From Flammeovirga aprica JL-4 (GTDB taxonomy: Bacteria > Bacteroidota > Bacteroidia > Cytophagales > Flammeovirgaceae): DNA of 64,000 bases. Below, in pieces: positions 17,340 through 27,600 of this stretch. The notes under the pieces are model-generated. The model was not told the DNA's origin. It saw nothing but the letters and a program-made list of their open reading frames with translations, and made no database searches. The translations under genes and the position numbers were made by a program. The DNA lies in NCBI RefSeq assembly GCF_012844305.1, contig NZ_JABANE010000050.1, positions 1 through 64,000 on the forward strand, read 5' to 3'. Each line of letters begins with the position of its first letter. The first letter of the stretch is position 1.

Positions 17340-18913
17340 ATGTCAGAAATAGCTAACAACCTAGACCATAAAGGTCAATTAGAGCGACAGTTATGGAACA
17401 TCGCCAATGAGTTAAGAGGAAATATGGGAGCCGATGAGTTCCGTGATTATATATTGGGTTTTATCTTCTACAAATACCTTTCGGAACGCATGGAGCTTTT
17501 CGGGGATGAGTTATTGGCAGAAGATGAAATGAAGTTCTCAGACATTAAGGAAAATTCTGAGGAAGGTGCAGCATATTTAGAAGCGATTAGAGAGGAAGCA
17601 TTAGAGTCTTTGGGGTATTTTCTGTTGCCAAGCGAACTGTTTAGGGTGTTGGCAAAAGATGGTCAAGAACAGGACTCTTTTATTTTGGAAAAGCTTCGCA
17701 ATGTATTAAACCACATCGAGCAAAGTACAATGGGTACGGATAGTGAAGAAGAGTTTAGCGGTTTATTTGAAGAGCTGGACCTTACTTCTTCTAAGTTGGG
17801 AAAAACGGAGAAGGCAAAAAATGAGTTAATCTCTAAGGTGCTTTTCCACTTAAACCAAATCGACTTCCAATTGGGCAATACGGAAATAGATGTATTGGGT
17901 GATGCTTATGAATACCTGATCGGTCAGTTTGCTTCTGGAGCAGGTAAAAAAGCGGGTGAGTTTTATACCCCTCAATCTGTTTCTCAAATCTTGGCACAAT
18001 TGGTAACGGTGGGTAAAGATAAACTCCAATCCGTATATGACCCTACTTGTGGCTCAGGATCATTGCTATTGCGAGTAGCAAAGCAAGTCAATGAGGTGGC
18101 CCATTTCTATGGTCAGGAGCTGAACAGAACCACCTATAACTTGGCACGTATGAACATGATCCTTCATGGTGTACGTTACAATGAATTCGATATACAGCAA
18201 GAAGATACATTAGAGAATCCACAGCATAAAGAAAAGCAGTTTGAAGCCATCGTAGCCAATCCTCCTTTCTCGGCAAAATGGTCGGCAAATCAAATACATT
18301 TATCGGATGATCGTTTTAGTGAGTATGGAAAGTTAGCGCCTAGTTCTAAGGCTGATTTTGCTTTTGTACAACACATGATTCATCATTTAGGTGAAAATGG
18401 AACAATGGCGGTGGTACTTCCTCATGGTGTATTGTTTAGAGGTGCGGCTGAAGGTCATATCCGTAGCACCTTATTGAAGAGAACAATTACTTAGATGCGG
18501 TGATCGGTCTTCCTGCAAATATTTTCTACGGTACAAGTATTCCAACGTGTATTTTGGTCTTCAAAAAATGCCGTCAAAAAGACGATGCTATTCTTTTTGT
18601 AGATGCTTCACAACACTTCGAGAAAGCAAAAAATCAAAACTACTTACGTCAGGAAGATGTGGCCAAAATCATCTCTACGTATGCAGAAAGAAAAGAGGAA
18701 GAGAAATATGCTCATGTGGCTACTTTGGAGGAAGTAAAAGAAAATGATTACAACCTGAATATTCCTCGTTATGTAGATACTTTTGAGGAGGAAGAGGCAG
18801 TAGACTTAGAGGCTGTTTCAGAAAAACTTAAAAAGTTACAAGTAAATATGAAATCCACCGATGATACATTATCAGGTTTTTGTGACCAATTAGGTATAAA
18901 AGCACCTTTTTAA
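17340..18913 (+). pseudogene. hsdM: Type I restriction-modification methyltransferase HsdM, frameshifted
   Basis: The corrected protein is about 524 residues: HsdM N-terminal helical domain (residues 10-150), then N6-adenine methyltransferase with the AdoMet motif DPTCGSGSLLLRV and catalytic NPPFSAKW. At 18477 one A is missing (AAG-AGA where AAA-GAG-AAC-AAT is expected), so translation stops at TAG 18492-18494. The rest (DAVIGLPANIFYGTSIPTCILVFKK and the C-terminal helices) continues in another frame from about 18500. The truncated product keeps the catalytic motifs but loses the conserved C-terminal part that contacts HsdS. A sequencing slip in a short A run is possible, but hsdR in the same locus is also broken, which favours real decay. 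Confidence 0.88.
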
Positions 18914-18921
18914 GTTTTTCT

Positions 18922-18984
18922 AATTGAAAGTTGAAAATGGAGAATTGAAAATTAATTTTCCACTTTCAATTTTCCAATTTCAAT
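18922..18984. repeat. AATTGAAA-rich imperfect palindrome in hsdM-hsdS gap
   Basis: The 78-bp gap between hsdM and hsdS contains an imperfect palindrome of AATTGAAA/TTTCAATT blocks, centred near 18953 at AATTAATT. It may form a stem in the transcript; no T tract follows. Confidence 0.55.
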
Positions 18985-18991
18985 TAATAAA

Positions 18992-20218
18992 ATGACAGCA
19001 ATAAAAAATAATATCCCTGTATTGAGGTTTCCTGAGTTTAGTGGGAAGTGGGAGAAAAAGAAACTTGGACAATTACTTACATTCAAAAATGGAGTAAATG
19101 CGACGAAAGAGCAGTACGGTAGAGGGGTGAAGTTTATCAATGTTCTTGATATTATTGAGAACAATTTCATTACTCATGATAATATAAAAGGACTTGTCGA
19201 TATTGAAGAAAAAGAATTCTTAAAAAACGAAGTGAAATATGGTGATGTTTTATTTCAAAGAAGTTCTGAGACTAGAGAAGAAGTTGGTCAAGCAAATGTC
19301 TATCTAGATAAAGAAAAGTCTGCAACATTTGGTGGTTTTGTAATTAGAGGTCAGAAGATTTCTGATTATGAACCGATGTTCATGAATTATCTCTTAAAAG
19401 GTAAAACAGCAAGAAAAGAAATTACAACTAAAAGTGGAGGTAGTACAAGATACAATGTTGGTCAAGATATTTTGACAGACGTTTCAATCAAAACACCCAC
19501 CCTCCCCGAACAACAAAAAATCGCCGACTTCTTATCCTCAGTAGATAAAAAAATCGGACAATTATCGGAGAAAAAATTGCTATTAGAGGAGTACAAGAAA
19601 GGAGTGATGCAGCAGCTATTATCTAGGGAGATTAGGTTTAAAGCGGATGATGGTAGTGAGTTTGAGGAGTGGGAAGAGAAGAAGTTGGGGGAGTTAACAA
19701 AAATTAATCAAGGGCTTCAAATACCTATTGATAAAAGGTTTACTTCTAAAGTAGAAAATAGCTTCTTTTATATAACAAATGAGTTTCTAAAGGTTAGTAG
19801 TGATAAAGTTTATTATATACAGAATCCTCCTAAAAATGTTATATGTGATGAATCAGATGTTTTGATGACAAGAACTGGTAATACAGGGCAAGTTGTAACT
19901 GGAGTAAAAGGAGCTTTCCATAATAACTTTTTTAAGATAAAGTTTGATAGAAGTATCTTGAATAAGGATTTCTTTGTATTTTATCTAAGACTGCCTTCAA
20001 CTCAAAATAAGATTTTAAGTTATGCAGGAGCTTCGACTATTCCAGATCTCAATCATGGTGACTTTTACAGATTATTATTAGATTTACCTTCTCTTCCCGA
20101 ACAACAAAAAATCGCCAATTTCTTAACTTCTTTAGATAGGAAGATTGAAGTAGTTGGTAAAGAATTGGAAGGCGTTAAGGAATGGAAGAAGGGGTTGTTG
20201 CAGGGGATGTTTGTGTAA
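18992..20218 (+). CDS. hsdS: Type I restriction-modification specificity subunit HsdS
   Basis: An intact 408-residue HsdS with two target-recognition domains (about residues 10-170 and 215-380), each ended by the conserved helical spacer: LPEQQKIADFLSSVDKKIGQL and LPEQQKIANFLTSLDRKIE. The near-identical spacers allow recombination that swaps specificities. HsdS recognises a bipartite DNA site and bridges two HsdM and two HsdR subunits. It is open while both partners are disrupted, so it is probably without a working complex unless homologues exist elsewhere. The start ATG at 18992 gives a normal N-terminus (PVLRFPEFSGKWEKKKLG). Confidence 0.9.
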   Translation: MTAIKNNIPVLRFPEFSGKWEKKKLGQLLTFKNGVNATKEQYGRGVKFINVLDIIENNFITHDNIKGLVDIEEKEFLKNEVKYGDVLFQRSSETREEVGQANVYLDKEKSATFGGFVIRGQKISDYEPMFMNYLLKGKTARKEITTKSGGSTRYNVGQDILTDVSIKTPTLPEQQKIADFLSSVDKKIGQLSEKKLLLEEYKKGVMQQLLSREIRFKADDGSEFEEWEEKKLGELTKINQGLQIPIDKRFTSKVENSFFYITNEFLKVSSDKVYYIQNPPKNVICDESDVLMTRTGNTGQVVTGVKGAFHNNFFKIKFDRSILNKDFFVFYLRLPSTQNKILSYAGASTIPDLNHGDFYRLLLDLPSLPEQQKIANFLTSLDRKIEVVGKELEGVKEWKKGLLQGMFV

Positions 20219-20236
20219 AATTAAACGAATAACTGT

Positions 20237-20275
20237 CATCATTAACCCACGATTTAAATCGTGGGCTTATGATGA
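20237..20275. repeat. CCCA...TGGG palindrome (REP-like), second copy
   Basis: A perfect 20-bp palindrome at 20246-20265 (CCCACGATTT / AAATCGTGGG) has TCATCATTAA and CTTATGATGA flanks that also pair. It shares its outer bases and flanks with the palindrome at 5745-5782, while the inner stem differs on both sides in step. Confidence 0.78.
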
Positions 20276-20300
20276 GTGAGTGAAATATAAATTTAAAAAA

Positions 20301-20600
20301 ATGGAAGACGAAGTATTAATCAGACCAGGAAAAGGTATTTTAAAACACTATACCACCAAAAAGATCAAAGGCTCTAAGAAAGTCGCTTTGGAAATGACAA
20401 TTGGTGAAGAGAAACTGTATGCGGTAAAAGAAAGAAATTTCTTAAAGGTGTTGAAATCTATCCATTCCTTTGAAAATGTTGTCGCTTATATTGCGGAAAA
20501 GAAACCTTCAGGGAAAGAATATATTTTGGATATGATTGGTTACCCTGATAGAGATGCCACAAGTGAGGATGAAATACAATTACTAAATAGTATACTCTAA
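20301..20600 (+). CDS. Small hypothetical protein in the RM locus
   Basis: A 99-residue protein starting at ATG 20301 (an in-frame GTG at 20280 lies within the palindrome flank and is less likely). It is Lys- and Glu-rich, lacks signal or membrane segments and has no recognised family. Predicted alternation of strands and helices suggests a small folded domain. It sits between hsdS and the DUF6398 gene on the same strand and ends exactly where a MITE begins. A connection to restriction-modification is positional only. Confidence 0.55.
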   Translation: MEDEVLIRPGKGILKHYTTKKIKGSKKVALEMTIGEEKLYAVKERNFLKVLKSIHSFENVVAYIAEKKPSGKEYILDMIGYPDRDATSEDEIQLLNSIL

Positions 20601-20772
20601 GTACTAAGCAGTTGCACAATTAAAATCGGAAGTTTTGGTTTTTCTTTTTTAGTCTACTCTGCGTTAGAATATCATCACATAGCTTTGGCTATGCTCTTCT
20701 ATTTTGCCTTGATTAGATTAAAAAATAATTATCCAACTTCTCCCCATTTTAAATGTGCAACTGCTTAAGTAC
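20601..20772. mobile_element. 172-bp MITE-like element
   Basis: Terminal inverted repeats of about 20 bp (AGCAGTTGCACAATTAAAAT at 20607-20626 and ATTTTAAATGTGCAACTGCT at 20746-20765) bound a non-coding core. Matching TAAGTAC occurs at both edges (20598-20604 and 20766-20772), compatible with a 7-bp target duplication, the left one overlapping the TAA stop of the preceding gene. A partial left end of the same element is at 15274-15310. No transposase is encoded, so mobilisation would need one in trans. Confidence 0.75.
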
Positions 20773-20940
20773 CAGGACAAAAGTAAATCATAGTTAATTC
20801 TAATTTATTTTTTGTGAGTAGAACGCTAAAAAACGTATTAATAGTGGTTCTATTAAAAGTTTTTTGAAGGAAGTAATCGCAAAAAAATAAATAGAGTTAG
20901 TATAAGATAATTTTGAATTTGTACTTAATAACTCAAACCA

Positions 20941-21480
20941 ATGGATAAAGTAAAAATCAAACAAAAACAAGCTGAATTAGAAAGTATGATTTCAGCCTTT
21001 TGTACTGAACATCTTAATGAAGAGTATAAAACGCTATGTGTAAAATTGCTTCAAAAGCTAGGGAGAAAACGAGATGTCCCTTTTGCTAGAGGAAAATTAG
21101 ACATTTGGGCGGCCTCTATTATTCATGCCATTGGTTCCATCAACTTCCTTTCAGACTCTTCCTTTGAACCGTATATGACGTTAAATAGTATATGTGATAT
21201 AATGGGTGTAAAGTCGGCCACGGTAGGGAATAAAGCAGGCACAATACGTAAGTTATTAAAATTGAATTATTATGATGATGAGTTTTGTACACAAAGACTC
21301 GCCGATAATAACCCCTTCCGTAAAATGGAAGAACTTTATACATTATATGCACCTGTTCAAATAGATGGACAACATTATAATTTTAAAGGTCTTCCAGAAG
21401 AATTACAACAACAAGTTATAGCAGCAAGAAAAGAAGGTCATGACATTACCTTTACGACTTATGAAAAAAATGACAACTAA
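20941..21480 (+). CDS. DUF6398-like protein
   Basis: A 179-residue protein whose central part (KLDIWAASIIHAIGSINFLSD, then TLNSICDIMGVKSATVGNKAGTIRKLL) matches the DUF6398 pattern: a helical, cyclin-like region followed by a possible HTH (ICDIMGVKSATVGNKA). DNA binding is plausible but unproven. It ends 3 bp before hsdR and is probably co-transcribed with it, the kind of accessory gene often lodged inside type I loci. There is no signal peptide. Confidence is good for the family, low for function. Confidence 0.65.
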   Translation: MDKVKIKQKQAELESMISAFCTEHLNEEYKTLCVKLLQKLGRKRDVPFARGKLDIWAASIIHAIGSINFLSDSSFEPYMTLNSICDIMGVKSATVGNKAGTIRKLLKLNYYDDEFCTQRLADNNPFRKMEELYTLYAPVQIDGQHYNFKGLPEELQQQVIAARKEGHDITFTTYEKNDN

Positions 21481-21483
21481 CCA

Positions 21484-24334
21484 ATGACCACCCAACCAGA
21501 ACAAATCCTAGAAGACAACTTAGTCAAACAACTTCAATCATTAGGCTATGATCAGGTGCAATTACCTGATGAAGATGCCTTAGTGTCTAATCTTAAAGCA
21601 CAATTAGAAAAGCATAACAATACATCCTTCTCTGATGCTGAGTTTAAACAAGTTTTGAACCACTTAAACAAAGGTTCTGTATTCGATAAGGCGAAGATCT
21701 TACGTGATAAAATGCAGATCAATAAAGACGATGGAAGTAGTGAGTATATAGCCTTTATCAATCAGAAGCAGTGGTGTAAAAATGAATTCCAAGTGGCACA
21801 GCAGATCACTATGGAAGGAGAATATAAAAACCGATATGATGTCACTTTGCTGATCAATGGCTTACCATTGGTGCAAGTGGAATTGAAGCGTAGAGGTTTG
21901 GAACTGAAAGAAGCCTTTAACCAAACCAACCGCTATCAACGTCATTCTTATGGTGCAGGTCAAGCACTGTTCAATTATATCCAACTGTTTGTGATTTCCA
22001 ACGGTGTCAATACAAAGTATTACGCCAATAACCGTAAGCAGTCTTTTAAGCAGACGTTCTTCTGGGCGGACAAAGAAAATAGAAATATCACAGACCTTAC
22101 CGAGTTTGCTGATGCGTTCTTAGAACCTTGTCACCTCTCCAAGATGATCACCAAATACATTGTCTTGCATGAGTCGGACAAGATATTAATGGTGCTTCGC
22201 CCCTATCAGTATTACGCTACGGAAGCGATTGCGGATAGAGTAAAAAAGGGCGTCAAGAACGGTTATATATGGCATACGACAGGTTCGGGAAAGACGCTGA
22301 CTTCTTTTAAGGCATCGTAGATTATGATGGAACTACCGGAAGTACATAAAGTCATTTTTGTGGTAGACCGTAAAGACCTTGATTACCAAACTACAAAGGA
22401 GTTTAATTACTTCTCTGCAGGAAGTATAGACGGAACAGACAATACCAATAAGTTGGTAAAACAGTTTACGGATGATACCAAACTGATCGTGACCACCATT
22501 CAGAAACTGAATACAGCCATCAGCAAGGAACGCTACACTTCCAAGATGAAAGACTTACAAGACAAACGTCTGATCTTTATTTTTGATGAGTGCCACCGTT
22601 CACAGTTTGGAGATACCCACCTTGCTATCACTAATTTCTTTCAAAACAAACAGCTATTTGGCTTTACGGGTACCCCTATTTTTGCGGAGAATTCTACTAA
22701 AAACGAATTAGGCAAACGTACCACCAAAGACCTTTTTGATGACTGCCTCCACAAATATGTGATTACGGATGCCATCAAAGACCAAAACGTTTTAAAATTT
22801 CCGATAGAATACGTGGGGCGTTACCGTCAGAAGGACTCTATGAATGAGATTGATATTGACACCGATGTACAGGTGGAAGATATTGATACGAAAGAATTGA
22901 TGGAGTCGGAAAAGCGACTGACCAAAGTAGTGGATTATATCCTTCACAATCATGATCGTAAAACACACAATAAGGCCTTTACGGGGATGATGTGTGTGAG
23001 TAGTGTTCCCGTATTGATGAAGTATTATGATCTTCTTCAAAAGAAAAAAGAAGCGGGAGAACACAATCTTAAAGTAGCCACCATCTTTAGTTACTCCGCC
23101 AATGAAGACGATAAAGATGCCAACGGCTATTTTGGAGAGTTTGAAGGGGCAATGGTAGCAGAGGAAAAATCAACTTATGGCAACCTCCATACCCGTGAGA
23201 TTTTGGATCAATATATCGATGACTATAACAAAATGTTTGGCACAAGCTATTCGACCAAAGACTCCAAATCGTTCTACAACTACTACAATGACATCGCTAA
23301 GAAAGTCAAAAGCAAAGACATTGATCTTCTATTAGTGGTCAATATGTTCCTGACGGGTTTTGACAGTAAAACCCTCAACACACTGTATTTAGACAAGAAC
23401 CTGAAATATCATGGTTTGATTCAAGCCTTCTCCCGTACCAACCGCATCTTGGATGAGAAAAAATCACAAGGCAATATTGTCTGCTTCCGCAACTTGAAGA
23501 AAAACACAGACGATGCCATTTCCCTTTTCTCCAACAAAGACGCCAACGAAATCATTTTATTAGAACCCTACGAAAACTACATTAAGTATTTCGATGAGGC
23601 TCTAAAAGAACTTCAAGGCATTGCCCCTACCGTAGAAAGCGTAGATGAACTGTTAGGCGAAGAAGATCAGCTTGAATTTGTAAAAGCCTTTAGAGAATTG
23701 ATGCGTCTCAAAAACGTATTAGGTGGTTTCGCAGACTTTGATTTTGATGACTTGCAGATGTCCGAACAAGAGTTTGAAGACTACAAAAGCAAGTACTTGG
23801 ATATTCATGACAGTACCAAAGGACAAGGCAAAGAAAAGGTTTCCATCTTGGATGATGTGGACTTTGAATTGGAATTGATCCATAGAGACGAAATCAACGT
23901 CAGCTATATCCTTAGACTCTTAGGAAAACTCCACGCCTTAACGGAAGAGCAAAAAGCCAAACAAAGAAAAGCCATTGTGGACATGATGGCCGGTGAAGCA
24001 CAACTCCGAAGTAAAAAAGGAATTGATAGAACGCTTTATCGCTGAAAACCTTCCTCAAATCGAAAACGAAGAAGATATCCCCGAAGAATTTGAAAAGTTC
24101 TGGCAAACAGAAAAGCAAGTTGCCTTCAATAAACTTGTAGCGGACGAACAACTCAAAGCAGAAATCGCAGAAAAAGTAATCGGCAACTATTTATTCACGA
24201 ATAGAAAACCCTTGCAAAATGAAGTGATTGAAACTTTTGAGACCAAACCAAAACTGTTGCAACGGAAGAAGCTTGCACAGAGAGTGACGGATAAAATGGT
24301 GGGTTTTGTGGAGACATTTATTAGCGGGATGTAA
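21484..24334 (+). pseudogene. hsdR: Type I restriction endonuclease HsdR, nonsense plus frameshift
   Basis: Reassembled, it is about 950 residues: PD-(D/E)xK nuclease (NRYDVTLLINGLPLVQVELKRRG near residue 130), SF2 translocase with Walker A TTGSGKT, FVVDRKDLDYQT, the box FDECHRSQFGDTH, and the C-terminal HsdM-contact region. TAG at 22318-22320 stands in SFKAS-stop-IMMEL, where Gln is expected (CAG to TAG). A second lesion is an extra G at 24019/24020: SKKG... replaces the expected KKELIERFIAENLPQIE, which continues in the next frame to 24334. The fragments separate nuclease and Walker A from the rest of the motor, so restriction is almost surely lost. Confidence 0.9.
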
Positions 24335-24338
24335 TCCC

Positions 24339-24580
24339 GTAGGGGCAGACCTATGTGTCTGCCCGCTGTACCACAACACGCACCACACAATATCCATTTG
24401 AAAACCCATATCTCTTCCTTTAAAAAGGGAATCGATTCGGCATTTCAATCAAAACCGTTTTATGGGAATGCATATTAAATTTATCATAGTTCTTATTGTG
24501 GGTTGATGAATTTACACAGGGTTATAATTAATATGTTTCTTGTGGTGGTTCGGCGGGCAGACACATAGGTCTGCCCCTAC
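24339..24580. repeat. Paired-palindrome repeat (REPIN-like), copy B
   Basis: Perfect 28-bp inverted arms, each a GGGCAGAC / GTCTGCCC hairpin, bound a 186-bp spacer whose left half closely matches copy A. It starts 5 bases after the hsdR stop codon. Minus-strand frames across it are artefacts. Confidence 0.88.
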
Positions 24581-24590
24581 TGGCAAATAA

Positions 24591-24624
24591 AACAGCCTGA
24601 ATGAAATGAATCACTCAGGCTGTT
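24591..24624 (-). terminator. Terminator of the multi-Ig T9SS gene
   Basis: On the minus strand AACAGCCTGA pairs with TCAGGCTGTT across a 14-base loop and is followed by TTATTT. It lies 37 bases past the stop codon at 24661. Confidence 0.85.
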
Positions 24625-24660
24625 AAAAGTCTCTCTTATTTATGCTCTAGCATTGATTGC

Positions 24661-27600
24661 CTATTTTTTGATAAATTTAATAGGCTGATTGTTTACTCTT
24701 AGGATGTACTGTCCTCTTGGAAGGTCATCCAGACTTAGAGTTGTTTTTTGAATATATTGATCAAATTCAATGACTTTTATGCTTACACCAATAAGGTTGT
24801 AGATTTCAATTACTTGGATGGGTTGAGAAGATTCAACGGTAATATCAGCGAATGTTGGATTGGGATAAAGTTTCAATTCTACTTTATTTCTATCTACTGA
24901 TGTTACTTGCTCTTCTGCTAGTACTACTACCTCAAATTCTTTGATCAATGTAGTAGATCCTAATTGGATAGTGGCCGTAAGGTTTGTTGTAACATCTCTG
25001 AATGATCTTGTTACTACACCTTCACTTGTAATTGTTGTACGGTCTGTGACCCATGTAATTGATGAGTTGTACATTCCCTCAGTGGCTAATGTGATGTCTT
25101 TTGTAATGCCTTCTGCATCTTCACCTTCTGCAAATACAATTTCTAAATCATCATATACTTCTTGAATTAATTCGTCTTCATCATTTGGAACTGTCAAGAT
25201 AAATGTTTTTGTTGAAGTCGATGTATTCAGTGTAACTGTTGCTGTCAGTGTCACTTCAGTTACTTCAACTGGAACTGTCAATACACCTGAATTAGAGATG
25301 ACTGCTTCATTGTTGGAAGCCCATGAAATTTGTACGTTTTCATACTCATCATCAGAAGTTGGTAAAGTTACTGATTGTGTTACGGAGTTTTGATCATCGC
25401 CCTCAGCATATTCAATTGCTAAACGGTCCACTACTTTATCTACAATCACATCGTCTGATGTAGGAACGGTAGTCAATGTAAATGATTTTTGGTCTGAAAA
25501 ATTACCTAATGAAATTGTTGCTACGATTGATGCCGTTACTGCATTATCTGTGATCGTTACCACACCTGCATTTGTGATATTGCTGTGGGCACTTGCATCC
25601 CATGTGATTGATGTATTGTTTATTCCGTTAGTGGTAAGCGTAATATTTCGAGAAACATTATCTGCATCATCACCTTCTTCAAATACAATTTCTAAGGCAT
25701 TTTTAGCTTCTTCAACTAATTCTTCCTCTGTTGGTTCTCTTTCTTCTAACAGTACTTTGATGGTGAACTCTTTCGTGGCTGTTGCTTCATTTTTTGTCAA
25801 TGTCGCTGTCAGTACAACGTCAGTGTCTACTTCATCACGAGTAACTACACCTGTTTCTGAAACCACTGAAGTATTAGAAGAAGCCCATGCAATTGTTACT
25901 GCGTTTTCTCCTGATGTTGGTAATGTTACGTCTTGTGTAACTGTCATTGCATCTTCCCCTTCAGCAAATGTGATCTCTAAGTTTTCTTTTGCCAAAGCAA
26001 CCAATTCTTCATCTGTTGGTGGTGGAGTACCTTCACCTAAAACTGTAATTGTAAACTCTTTTGTTGCGGTTGCTTCATTTTTTGTCAATGTCGCTGTTAA
26101 GGTAACATCTGTGTCTTCATCCTGACGGGTGACAACTCCAGCATCTGTGACTACTGTTGCATTTGAAGAAGACCAACTTACGGTTACATCATTCTCTCCT
26201 GTCGTAGTTAAAGTTACATCTTGCGTTACACTATTTGCACCTTCGTCATCGGCATAAATGATCGCAAGGTTTTCTTTTGCTGAAGCTACTAGTTCTTCAT
26301 CTGTAGGTTCTCTTGCAATTACTTTTAGTGTGAATTCTTTGGTTGCAGTTGCTTCATTTTTTGTCAAAGTTGCCGTTAAAGTAACCTCCGTATCTTCATC
26401 CTGACGTGTGACTACACCTGCATCTGTAATTGCTGTAGCATCTGAAGAGGACCAGCTTACAGTAACATCATTCTGACCCACTGATGGCAGTGTCACATCA
26501 TGTGTTACATTTGTAGCATCCTCACCTGAGGCATAAGTGATTTCTAAATTTTCTTTTGCCTCAGCCACTAATTCATCATCCGTTGGTCCGCTTGCTTGTA
26601 CAATTTTTAATAATGGATGAGAGAAAGTAATTACCGCTGGAACACCACTGTCTGATCCTCCAAATTGGACACCAATATTCCATTGGTAAGCGTTCTTTGG
26701 AATTTCAAAATTAGTCAAGAATGTTTTTTCTGTTGACGTTAATACAAATTGGTTTGAATTGACATCATGGTTTGTAAAACCGCCATCTCCATCAGGAGTT
26801 CTATATCTGAAGTTGAACCTAAACTTAGCACCATCGTCATTTGATGCGAGTGCTTTTGCGGATAGTTCAAAACTTACGTTCTCCGTTTCTTGTGGTAAAT
26901 CTATGTTTTGCCAAGGTAATGCCATTACTAAAGTACTCCAGTTTCCTGTTATAGCATCCACTTTATTGATCTGTACTTTATTGTAGTTGGTGGTACCTTC
27001 TACAGCTTGAATTGTGTTAGGGGCCGTAGCTACTGTGTTTGACCAAACTGCCAATGTAGGATTTCCTAAAGCGTCTGCAAATTTATCATCTGGGATCAAG
27101 TTATCAGGATCGCTTGGCTCTTCTGGCTTATCACTTCCACCTGTCTCTAAAGTCAATGATGGAACTGAGAAGTAAATATCACCTACTGCTCCACTTTTGC
27201 TACCACCAAACTGAACGTCAAGGTTCCATTGCACTGCATTTTTAGGTACTTCAATAGGCACAACAAAATCTTGTTCAGTACTTGTAAGGTCAAAAATATC
27301 TGAATAGACGTTGTTGTTCTTGATTGAACCATCTTCCTCTTTCGTTCTATAACGGAAGTAGAATCTGAATTTTACATCATCATCATTGGAGGCTTTTACT
27401 TTTGCTGAAAGGTTAAGTTGAACATCACCTTCTTGAGTGCTCAAGGCAATGTCTTGCCATGTAATTCCCATTTTCACATCACTCCAACTTCCAGAGACAT
27501 CAGTCTTGGAAATGAGCACTTGATGATTTTCTCCCGTTCCTGCCACTGCTGTTATAGTGTTAGGGGCCGTTGCCACTGTGTTAGTCCACTCTTCTAACGA

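Noticed and set aside
5798-22320. TAG read as a sense codon (stop reassignment or suppression)
   Set aside because: TAG is used as the true end of other intact genes here (for example at 3702-3704 and at the end of the hybrid regulator), and the damaged genes also carry frameshifts.
24187-24448. Minus-strand frames overlapping the hsdR 3' end and copy B
   Set aside because: They start in the hairpin arm and run antisense to conserved hsdR sequence; no domain or signal is visible.
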